From contig JASHPP010000751.1 in assembly GCA_030038035.1 (NCBI GenBank), positions 1 through 9,457 of the forward strand: a DNA stretch of 9,457 nucleotides. The letters run 5' to 3'. The notes under the pieces are model-generated. The model was not told the origin of the DNA. It did no database searches and saw nothing but the letters and a program-made list of their open reading frames with translations. Of this stretch, positions 1 through 7,600 are shown piece by piece (the stretch's first letter is position 1; every line of letters begins with the position of its first letter). The stretch is from Trebonia sp. GTDB taxonomy: Bacteria > Actinomycetota > Actinomycetes > Streptosporangiales > Streptosporangiaceae. The position numbers and the translations under genes are program-made.

Positions 1-496
1 CAAGGCTCAGCGCCACCCCGGTCAGCACGGCCTGGCCCAGGCTGGTCAGCGCGTCCAGGTAGGCAAGCACCAGCGGGCGCAGCCGGGGGACCTGCCGCGG
101 GAACAGGTTGCGGCCGTGCAGCGGGACCCCGGCCAGCACCCGCGGATCGTCCTGCGGCAGCTCGGCGCCGAAGTACAGGCCTTCCTTCAGATCCGGCCGC
201 CCGGAGGTGAGCTCGCCGCCGACCGGGAAGTATCCCCGCCAGGCCCGCCCGCCGCGCTCCATGGAAATCTCCAGCTTGTCCGCCAGCGGCAGGGCGAAGA
301 ACTCAGCGCTCGCGCTGGCCAGGTCCGTCAGCAGCCGAGCGGGCACGCCATGGCCGGTCACGTAGAAAAAGCCGCGATCGCGGCAGGCCGCCTGGATCTG
401 CCCGGCCACATCAGCGCGCTCCGCGCCCGGCCCGCTACCCAGCAGCGGGCCCACATCGATGACCGGCAGCACGGCTGAACCACCCGAACCAGTCAC
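1..496 (-). CDS. Isopenicillin-N-synthase-like Fe(II)/2-oxoglutarate dioxygenase, partial (N-terminal part)
   Basis: This gene runs off the left edge; 165 N-terminal residues are visible. The reading frame is open from a GTG at 496, which has AGGA seven bases upstream. A second GTG at 472 is possible but has a weaker ribosome-binding site. The fragment matches the N-terminal domain (DIOX_N) of the isopenicillin N synthase/flavanone hydroxylase family: an LPVID opening at residues 10-14, [10 protein letters not shown] at 42-51, an EFFALP...K helix at 65-74, and [16 protein letters not shown] followed by KEGLYFG at 87-110. The family uses Fe(II) and O2, usually with 2-oxoglutarate, to oxidise small molecules in the cytoplasm. 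The HxD...H iron ligands lie in the missing C-terminal half, so catalytic competence and substrate cannot be judged. It is 78 bp downstream of the TDT transporter gene on the same strand and might be in the same transcript. The family call is firm; the function is unknown. Confidence 0.85.
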   Translation of the reverse strand, partial: MTGSGGSAVLPVIDVGPLLGSGPGAERADVAGQIQAACRDRGFFYVTGHGVPARLLTDLASASAEFFALPLADKLEISMERGGRAWRGYFPVGGELTSGRPDLKEGLYFGAELPQDDPRVLAGVPLHGRNLFPRQVPRLRPLVLAYLDALTSLGQAVLTGVALSL

Positions 497-574
497 GAGC
501 CCATCCTGCCCGATGCCACGAGCCGCCGCGACCCCCGGCACGAGGGAAGGCCCGCCCTGGTGATCAGCGCCAAG

Positions 575-1702
575 TCACGGCAGTTCCTTCTCCGTGGTCA
601 TGCCGCCGGTTGCGGCGGAAGTAGGCGCTGGCGGTCCGGATGAGGGCTGCCCCGAGGGGCGGGCGAGCCGGGCGAGGAACGCCGCGGCGACCAGTGCCCA
701 TGCGGCGACGGAGACCCAGAGCATGAACCTGGCAAGAGGTTCCATGAACGCCAGCCGGGCTGCTTTCCCGAAGGTGAACGTCGCGACGCTGTACATGCCC
801 AGGGGGAAGACCACGCTCCACAGGGTGGGCTCGTAGGTGAGCGGCCAGTGCCGCCGGATGTGCCGCCAGAACCCGACGATGATCAGCAGCGGGACCCACC
901 ATGTGCCGAACGCCCACAGGGTGAACGTGAACCCCTCGGCGAACGCGGCGGTCGTCCGCACGACCGGAATGCGGGCGGGCAGGCCGAGGTCCCTGGCGCC
1001 CCCCAGTACCGAGATCGCGGTGGCGCCCATCAGGATCCAGTAGGGCGGCCCGGCCGTGGCCGGCGTCATCGGGACCGTCAGCCAGCGCAGCATGATCAGC
1101 GTCACGACGACCAGGTAGAGCATGAGCCCGACGCTCCACAGTCCGACAGCGACGGGGGCGAGCAGCGCGGACTGCGATGGCCAGGCCGGGACCAGGATCG
1201 CCGCCGTCAGGCCCAGGGACTGGGTGGCGACGATCCACAGCAGCCAGGTTCCGTTGACGCCGCCGAGCACCGAATCCCGTGTCCGGGCAAGCAGCAGGCT
1301 GGCCGGCACTCCGTAGGTCAGCATCAGCCACACGGCGGCGCCGATCCCGGCCAGGACGGCGGTCACCACGGGGTGACCGGCGAACGCGAACCGGACCCCG
1401 AGCACGTCCAGGCCGGCGGTGATCGTGAAGAAGCCGAACACCCGGTTCGGCTCCCTGACATCGGCGGCGACCTGAGCACGGAAGAACGTCAGCCGTGCGG
1501 CCAGCGCCGCGCCAAGCACGACCAGCCCGGCGCACGCGGCGGCCAGGAAGGCCAGGGACAGCCACGACGGCCCGAGCAGGAGCGTCCCGGTAGAGATGAT
1601 CCCGGTGGCCATGACGAACGCGAAGTAGCCGGGGTTCAGGTCCCGGACGGCGGCTGCCGCGCGGCCCGCGGGTCGCGCCTGGTTGGCGGCATCGGTGCTC
1701 AC
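575..1702 (-). CDS. TDT-family (TehA/SLAC1-like) anion/dicarboxylate transporter, 10 transmembrane helices
   Basis: This is a 375-residue integral membrane protein of the tellurite-resistance/dicarboxylate transporter family, which includes bacterial TehA, yeast Mae1 and Ssu1, and plant SLAC1. About ten hydrophobic helices are visible, near residues 23-42, 48-70, 88-108, 112-138, 151-172, 179-207, 220-237, 257-278, 292-312 and 324-346. The first helix opens with NPGYFAFVMATGI. Other family-like segments are NGTWLLWIVATQS at 150-162 and FPLGMYSVAT at 299-308. The C-terminal tail (about 347-375) is Pro/Ser/Gly-rich and probably cytoplasmic. The start is GTG at 1702, with GGAG 11 bases upstream. 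The gene follows narI by 31 bp on the same strand, so co-transcription with narGHJI is likely. Family members carry anions (malate, sulfite, chloride or nitrate, depending on the member). The substrate cannot be read from sequence. Because no NarK is visible here, nitrate/nitrite movement is an attractive inference. The similarity to TehA does not show tellurite resistance. Confidence 0.9.
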   Translation of the reverse strand: MSTDAANQARPAGRAAAAVRDLNPGYFAFVMATGIISTGTLLLGPSWLSLAFLAAACAGLVVLGAALAARLTFFRAQVAADVREPNRVFGFFTITAGLDVLGVRFAFAGHPVVTAVLAGIGAAVWLMLTYGVPASLLLARTRDSVLGGVNGTWLLWIVATQSLGLTAAILVPAWPSQSALLAPVAVGLWSVGLMLYLVVVTLIMLRWLTVPMTPATAGPPYWILMGATAISVLGGARDLGLPARIPVVRTTAAFAEGFTFTLWAFGTWWVPLLIIVGFWRHIRRHWPLTYEPTLWSVVFPLGMYSVATFTFGKAARLAFMEPLARFMLWVSVAAWALVAAAFLARLARPSGQPSSGPPAPTSAATGGMTTEKELP

Positions 1703-1733
1703 GACGGCGATCGCTCCGGGAATTGCGCGCGGT

Positions 1734-2486
1734 CTAGTAGCGGACGCCGATCTTGCGCCAGCGGCGGCCGCTGGTGCCTGGCTCGGCCGGATGGGTCGCG
1801 ACGCGGCCGCGGTAGACGATGTAGGGGCGCCACAGGTACCACAGCGGGGCGCTCCAGGCGTGCACCAGCCGGCTGAACGGCCAGACCGCCCAGATCAGCC
1901 ACGCGGACGCCGCGTGTACCTGGTAGACGACGGGCGCGCTGGCGATCGAGGTGACGTCGGGGGAGCCGCTGAACAGGCCGCGGAACCAGGGGGCGACGGT
2001 GGCGCGGTAGTCGTAGCCGTGGCCGAGCAGGTTGACGAACACGGTGGGGATGACCCCGGTGACGATGATGACAAGCAGCAGGATCAGCGCCACGTAGTCG
2101 ACCGGGCTCGTGGTCGCCCGCACCCGCGGGACCAGCAGCCGCCGTCCGGCCAGGACCACCACCCCGCCAATGATCAGCACCGCGGCCAGCGTCCCGGCGG
2201 CGGCGGAAAACCACCGGTAGGCCGTCTCGGGTATCCCGATCGCATGGGTCCAGCGTTCCGGGACCAGGATGCCGATGACGTGGCCCGCGATGGCGGCGAA
2301 CGTGCCGTAGTGGAAGGCCGGGGAGCCCCATTTGAGCAGCCGCCGTTCCTGGAGCTGGGTAGACCTGCTGGTCCAGCCGAACTGGTCGTACCGCCACCGC
2401 CAGACGTGGCCGACGACGAAGATGCCGAGCGCCAGGTACGGCAGCGCGACCCACACGAAGATCCGCCACGCGCTGGCACCGCTCAT
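1734..2486 (-). CDS. narI: Respiratory nitrate reductase gamma subunit (cytochrome b)
   Basis: NarI is the membrane anchor that oxidises quinol and passes electrons through two b-type haems to NarH. The product is 250 residues, close to the usual 225-250. Five hydrophobic helices are visible, at about residues 8-28, 52-75, 93-113, 129-151 and 184-207. The four haem-ligand histidines are in place: H59 and H69 in the second helix (FHYGTFAAIAGH) and H191 and H209 around the last helix (VH...LVH). Their spacings of 10 and 18 equal those of E. coli H56/H66 and H187/H205. The N-terminal GHVWRWRYDQFGW segment is also typical. The ATG at 2486 overlaps the narJ stop codon (ATGA, 2483-2486) and has AGGGA seven bases upstream, so translation is probably coupled to narJ. 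The short C-terminal tail is basic and cytoplasmic. All key residues are intact. Confidence 0.97.
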   Translation of the reverse strand: MSGASAWRIFVWVALPYLALGIFVVGHVWRWRYDQFGWTSRSTQLQERRLLKWGSPAFHYGTFAAIAGHVIGILVPERWTHAIGIPETAYRWFSAAAGTLAAVLIIGGVVVLAGRRLLVPRVRATTSPVDYVALILLLVIIVTGVIPTVFVNLLGHGYDYRATVAPWFRGLFSGSPDVTSIASAPVVYQVHAASAWLIWAVWPFSRLVHAWSAPLWYLWRPYIVYRGRVATHPAEPGTSGRRWRKIGVRY

Positions 2487-3106
2487 TGGGCGTTCCCTAG
2501 GTACTCCGGCGGCGCGAACGGCTCAAGGCCCACCTCTTCGGCCGGCGGCCCCGACTCCCAGAAGCGCCGCACCAGGGCCTGGTCTGGCCGGCGCAGCGCG
2601 GGGAGCTGGGCGCAGACCGCGCCGACGACGTGGGCGTAGGGGGACGGGACCTCCCGCAGCGCCCGCAGCAGGAGCTCCAGGTCGGCGCGGTGGGCGCGGA
2701 GCAGCTTCTCGCCGCGCGGGTGCAGCGCCGCGAACTCCAGGACCAGCGGCAGGTAATCGGGCAGCTCCCCGCCCGCCTCCCCGTCCCCCTGCACCGGCTG
2801 CAACCCGGCGCCGCGGTAGGCGGCCTTGAAGGCCAGCATGGCCATGCCGCGCTTGCGGGTGTCGCCGTACCGGTAGTAGGTGAGATACAGGGCGCAGCGG
2901 CGGCGCAGGTCGAAGGTCTCCACGTAGTGCCGTCCGACGGTCTCCGGCGGGGTGCGGCTCAGCCATTCAAGGAATAGTCCGAACGGTGCCCGGCTGGCTC
3001 TGGGCGCCCCGCTGGCTGCGTCCGCCAGCTGACCGAGCCCGTCGAACAGCGCCATCGTCGGGTACTGCAGCAGCACCGAGGCCAGCTTGTACCCGCCGGC
3101 GGTCAT
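2483..3106 (-). CDS. narJ: Nitrate reductase molybdenum cofactor assembly chaperone
   Basis: NarJ is a cytoplasmic, system-specific chaperone of the TorD/DmsD/NarJ group. It binds apo-NarG, allows insertion of the molybdenum cofactor and the FS0 cluster, and keeps NarGH from docking on NarI too early; it is not part of the final enzyme. The 207-residue product carries the family signatures: YVETFDLRRRCALYLTYY at residues 61-78, followed by GDTRKRG at 81-87, and the ELPDYLPLVLEF segment at 114-125. The N-terminal YKLASVLLQYP is also typical. The start ATG at 3106 overlaps the narH stop codon (ATGA, 3103-3106), with a G-rich ribosome-binding site (GGGGG) just upstream. The gene end overlaps the narI start in the same way. 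A Gly/Glu-rich linker near 106-114 precedes the ELPDYLP motif. Nothing is truncated. Confidence 0.96.
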   Translation of the reverse strand: MTAGGYKLASVLLQYPTMALFDGLGQLADAASGAPRASRAPFGLFLEWLSRTPPETVGRHYVETFDLRRRCALYLTYYRYGDTRKRGMAMLAFKAAYRGAGLQPVQGDGEAGGELPDYLPLVLEFAALHPRGEKLLRAHRADLELLLRALREVPSPYAHVVGAVCAQLPALRRPDQALVRRFWESGPPAEEVGLEPFAPPEYLGNAQ

Positions 3107-4644
3107 GACTGCCCCCGCGGGGACAGGCCGAGGTGGCGGCGCCCGTCGCGGTCGCGGAATTCCTGGGCGGCAGCGGGATGGAAGGAGTCCGGGCCGCCGG
3201 GCTGGGCGCAGAACAGCTGCTCGTGCTGGGCCATCAGCCGCCCGGCATCCTCGGCGTGGGCGGGCGGGATGACGTACCGCTCGTCGTACTTGGCGATGGC
3301 CAGCAGCCGGTACAGGTCGGCGAGGTCCGCCTCGGTCGCGCCCACCGATGCCGCCAGCCCGTCAGGCACCGCGAGCCCGAGCTGTCCGGCGCGCATCAGC
3401 GTGCGGACGGCGGCCAGGGTGCGCAGCACCCGGCGGACCGGGCCGGGGTCTCCGGCGGTGAACAGGTTGGCCAGGTACTCGGCGGGGACGCGCAGCGCCT
3501 CGATGGCCGCGAAGACCTGATCGGGGTCGTCGGCGTCGTATCCGGCCGCGGTCACCGTGTCGGCGACCGGGGACAGCGGCGGGATGTACCAGACCATCGG
3601 CAGCGTCCGGTACTCCGGGTGCAACGGCAGCGCCACCCGGTGCCGGGCGATCAGCGCGTACGCCGGCGAGCGGCGCGCGGCGTCCAGCCAGTCGGCCGGG
3701 ACGCCCTGCCGGGCGGCCGCGGCCCGCACGTCCGGGTCGTCCGGGTCAAGGAACACCGACAGCTGGGCGTGGTAGAGGTCCCGCGGGTCCGCCGTGGCCG
3801 CGGCGCGCAGGACCTTGTCGGCGTCGTAGAGCACCAGGCCCAGGTAGCGCAGCCGCCCGACGCAGGTCTCCGCGCAGATCGTGGGCTGGCCGGCCTCGAT
3901 ACGGGGGAAGCACAGCGTGCACTTCTCGGCCTTGCCGGTGCGGTGGTTGAAGTACACCTTCTTGTACGGGCAGCCCGATACGCAGAACCGCCAGCCGCGG
4001 CAGCGGTCCTGGTCGACCAGCACGATGCCGTCCTCCTCCCGCTTGTACATCGCGCCGGAGGGGCAGGAGGCGACGCAGGACGGGTTCAGGCAGTGCTCGC
4101 AGATGCGCGGCAGGTAGAACATGAAGACCTGCTCGAACGCCAGCCGCACCCGGTCGCCGAGCCCGGCCAGGTCCGGGTCGGCCGCCGCGCCCGCGGGACC
4201 GCCGGCCAGGTCGTCCTCCCAGTTGCTGCCCCACCGCACCCGCATGTCCCGCCCGGTGAGCGCGGAGATCGAGTGCGCGCTCGGGGTCAGCGTGCCGGCC
4301 GGGGCGTCGATCAGCGTCTGGTAGTCGTAGGTCCACGGGTCGCCGTAGTCGTCGATCGACGGCAGGTTGGGGTTGTAGAAGATCGACAGCAGCCGCCGCA
4401 GCCGGCCGCCCGCCTTGAGCTGCAGCCGGCCCTTGCGGTCCAGCGCCCACCCGCCCTTCCACTGGCCCTGATCTTCATAGCGGCGGGGGTAACCCGTGCC
4501 TGGCTTGGTCTCCACGTTGTTGAAGTACACGTATTCGGTGCCGGGCCGGTTGGTCCAGGTCTGCTTGCAGGTGACCGAGCAGGTGTGGCAGCCGATGCAC
4601 TTGTCGAGGTTCATCACCATCGCGATCTGGGCCATGACTTTCAC
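3103..4644 (-). CDS. narH: Respiratory nitrate reductase beta subunit (iron-sulfur protein)
   Basis: NarH wires the enzyme, carrying electrons from NarI haems to NarG through one [3Fe-4S] and three [4Fe-4S] clusters on the cytoplasmic face. The 513-residue product has the full ligand set in four groups: C16, C19, C22, C26 (CIGCHTCSVTC); C182, C185, C190, C194; C215, C221, C225; and C242, C245, C257, C261. Trp218 in CRGW occupies the position where E. coli has Trp220 in place of a cysteine, the mark of the [3Fe-4S] cluster. The highly conserved CPYKKVYFN and CVGRLRYLG segments are present. The start is GTG at 4644, directly after the narG stop codon. It is supported by a strong AGGAGGTGGAG site and by the family-typical MKVMAQIAMVMNLDKC opening. 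A later ATG at residue 4 is less likely. The C-terminal 120 residues are less conserved, as usual. It looks complete and functional. Confidence 0.98.
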   Translation of the reverse strand: MKVMAQIAMVMNLDKCIGCHTCSVTCKQTWTNRPGTEYVYFNNVETKPGTGYPRRYEDQGQWKGGWALDRKGRLQLKAGGRLRRLLSIFYNPNLPSIDDYGDPWTYDYQTLIDAPAGTLTPSAHSISALTGRDMRVRWGSNWEDDLAGGPAGAAADPDLAGLGDRVRLAFEQVFMFYLPRICEHCLNPSCVASCPSGAMYKREEDGIVLVDQDRCRGWRFCVSGCPYKKVYFNHRTGKAEKCTLCFPRIEAGQPTICAETCVGRLRYLGLVLYDADKVLRAAATADPRDLYHAQLSVFLDPDDPDVRAAAARQGVPADWLDAARRSPAYALIARHRVALPLHPEYRTLPMVWYIPPLSPVADTVTAAGYDADDPDQVFAAIEALRVPAEYLANLFTAGDPGPVRRVLRTLAAVRTLMRAGQLGLAVPDGLAASVGATEADLADLYRLLAIAKYDERYVIPPAHAEDAGRLMAQHEQLFCAQPGGPDSFHPAAAQEFRDRDGRRHLGLSPRGQS

Positions 4645-7600
4645 CTAGAACTCCACCTCCTGCGAGCGCCTTCTGATCACCGCGATCTCGTCGCGCTGGT
4701 TGCCGGTGGGGCCGTAGTAGTTGAACGCGAACGAAAGCTGGCCGTACCCGCCGATCAGGTGGGTGGGCTTGATCACCAGCCGGGTCAGCGAGTTGTCCGA
4801 GCCGCCGTGCCAGCCCGATAGTTCGGACTTCGGTGTCATCAGGTGCCGGTCCTTGGCGTGGTACATGTACACGGTGCCCTTCGGCATCCGGTGGCTGACC
4901 ACGGCCCGGCAGGCGACCACCCCGTTGCGGTTCCATGCCTCGATCCAGTCGTTGTCTGCCACGCCGATCGCCGCCGCGTCGGCGGGGCTGAGCCAGATCA
5001 CGGGGCCGCCGCGGAACAGCCGGAGCATGTGCAGGTTGTCGGCGTATTCGGAGTGAATCGACCACTTCGAGTGCGGGGTCAGGTAGCGGACGGTCACCTC
5101 GGGCCTGCCGCTCTCGGCCAGGCCCTGCTCCCCGAAGTGACGGCGGTAATCCAGCGGCGGCCGGTACCCGGGCAGCGCCTCGCCGTACTCGGCGACCCAG
5201 TCGTGGTCGAGGAAGAAGTGCATCCGCCCGGTGAGCGTGTGCCACGGTTTCTTCCGCTCCACGTTGACCGTGAACGGTGAGTACCGGCGGCCGCCGGTCT
5301 CGGACCCGGACCACTCGGGGGAGGTGATGACCGCCCGGGGCTGCACCTGGGTGTCGGCGAACGTGATCCGGTCCCCGGCTCGTTCGGCGGCCAGGTCGGC
5401 AAGCCGCACCCCGGTCCGTTTCTCCAGCTCCTGCCAGGCCTGGAAGGCGTTCTCGCCGTTGGTGGTGCCGGACAGCGCCAGGATCGCCTCGGCCAGGTGC
5501 ACGTCGCGGGCCAGCGCCGGGCGGCCGTCGGCGACGCCGCCTCGCACGGTTCCGTTGGCGTGCCGCAGGTAGTCCACGGCGCGCGCCGGAACCCAGGTGA
5601 CGCCCTTGACCGAGCAGCCCAGGGTGTCTGTCAGCGGGCCGAGCGCGGCCATCTTCGCCGCGGTCGCGGGATAATCCCGCTCGATGGTGATCAGCCGGGG
5701 CATGGTCACGCCGGGGATGAGCGAACCGGGCTCCGGCGTCACGCCGCCGGGCTGGGCTAGCTCGTCCGGCGTGTCGTGCATCAGCGGCACGGCGACCACG
5801 TCGGTACGCGTCCCCAGATGCGTTGCGGCCAGCCGGGAGAAGTCGGCGGCGATCGCGGTGAACGCGTCGAAGTCGGTGCGGGTCTGCCAGGGCGGGGCGA
5901 TGGCCGGGTTGAACGAGTGCACGAACGGGTGCATGTCGGTGGTCGAGATGTCGTGCTTCTCATACCAGGTGGCGGCAGGCAGCACCACGTCCGCGAACGT
6001 GCACGTGCTGGTCATCCGGAAGTCGATCGCGGTCAGCAGGTCCAGCTTGCCGCGCGGTGCCTCCTCCCGCCAGCTCACCTCGGCCGGCCGCAGGCCCTCC
6101 GGCGACTCCTGCGCCCGCACCGCGTCGTGGGTGCCGAGCAGGTGCCGCATGAAGTACTCCATGCCCTTGCCCGACGAGCCGAGCAGGTTCGCCCGCCACA
6201 CGGTCAGCACCCGCGGCCAGTTCGCCGGGTCATCGGGGTCCTGCGCGGCGAACCGCAGGCGGCCCGCCCGCAGCTCGCGAACGACGTAATCGGCGACAGT
6301 CAGCCCGGCCCGTTCGGAATCATCGCAAAGATCTAGCGGGTTACGGCCGAAAGCGGGGTGCGACGGGGTCCAGCCGAGACGGGACGCCCGGGCCACGCAG
6401 TCGGCGAAGGTCTGCCCCGCGAACAGCCCGCGGCCGAGCGGGCTGGCCAGCTCCGCGGGGCCGAAGGCCTCGTACCGCCACTGGCCGGTGTGCAGGTAGA
6501 AGAACGAGGTGCCGGTCATGTGCCGGGGCGGCCGCAGCCAGTCCAGCGCGAACGCCACCTGCTGCCAGCCCGCCAGCGGCCGGACCTTCTCCTGGCCCAC
6601 GTAATGCGCCCAGCCGCCGCCGTTCACCCCCTGGCAGCCGCACAGCATGATCAGCGTGAAGAACGTCCGGTAGATCTGGTCGGAGTGGAACCAGTGGTTG
6701 GTGCCGGCGCCCATCGCGATCATCGACCGGCCCTTCGACAGCTCCGCGTTGCGGGCGAACTCGCGCGCGACCCGGGCCGCCGCGGCGGCCGGCACGGACG
6801 TGATCGCTTCCTGCCAGGCCGGGGTGCCCGGCGTGCCCGCGTCGGCGTAGCCCGCCGGCCAGGCGCCAGGCAGGCCGTCGCGGGGCACGGCGTACTGCGC
6901 CATCAGCAGGTCGAAGACCGTCGTCACCAGGTGCGGCCCGATCCGGGCCGCGGGGACCCCGCGGCGGACTGCGGCGCCGCCCTCGGTCTGGCCCGTGTCG
7001 AACCGGGGCAGGTCCACTGGGACCGCCTCATGATGGCGGCCGTAGCAGGTGAGCACCGGGTCGATGCCGCCAAGGTCCAGGTTCCATTTGCCCGCGCCCG
7101 ACTCGCCGAAGCGGAATCCGAGCGAGCCGTTCGGGATGGCCGGCCCGCCGGTCGCGGCGTCAAGCACGACGGTCTTGTGGGCCGCGCCCTCGGCGGTGTC
7201 CCCGAGGTCGGCCGCGGTCAGGAACCGGTCAGGCACGTAGCCGTCCCCGCGTTCCCGCAGCGTCACCAGGAACGGCGCGTCCGTGTAGGTCCGCACGTAG
7301 TCAGTGAAGTAGGGGACCTGGCGGTCGCGGAAGAACTCGGTGAGCACCACGTGCCCCATCGCCATCGCCAGCGCGCCGTCGGTGCCGGGCGCCGCGGGCA
7401 GCCAGTCGTCGGCGAACTTGGTGTGGTCGGAGTAGTCGGGGGAGACCACGACGACCTTCTGCCCCCGGTACCTGGCCTCGGTCATGAAGTGCGCGTCGGG
7501 CGTGCGCGTGATCGGCAGGTTGGTGCCCCAGACGATCAGGTAGGAGGAGTTCCACCAGTCCCCGGACTCCGGGACGTCGGTCTGGTCGCCGAACACCTGC

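Noticed and set aside
116..478. 120-codon plus-strand open frame at the left end
   Set aside because: The minus strand here encodes a clear dioxygenase N-terminal domain; the plus-strand translation has no recognisable features.
564..1565. 333-codon minus-strand frame overlapping the transporter gene
   Set aside because: It is an out-of-frame shadow: Arg/Pro-rich and without the hydrophobic segments of the true frame.
575..1702. Calling the transporter a tellurite-resistance gene (tehA)
   Set aside because: The TDT family name is historical; nothing in the sequence or context points to tellurite, and the neighbours are nitrate respiration genes.
848..1876. 342-codon plus-strand open frame opposite the transporter gene
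   Set aside because: Composition is dominated by Gln, Gly, Arg, Asp and His with no membrane or domain signature. The minus-strand frame has ten clean hydrophobic helices and family motifs.
3133..4821. 562-codon open frame on the plus strand opposite narH
   Set aside because: It is antisense to narH, whose cluster ligands are all intact. The translation is low-complexity (Arg/Gly/Val/Asp/His-rich) with no domain, as expected from the complementary strand of a GC-rich gene.
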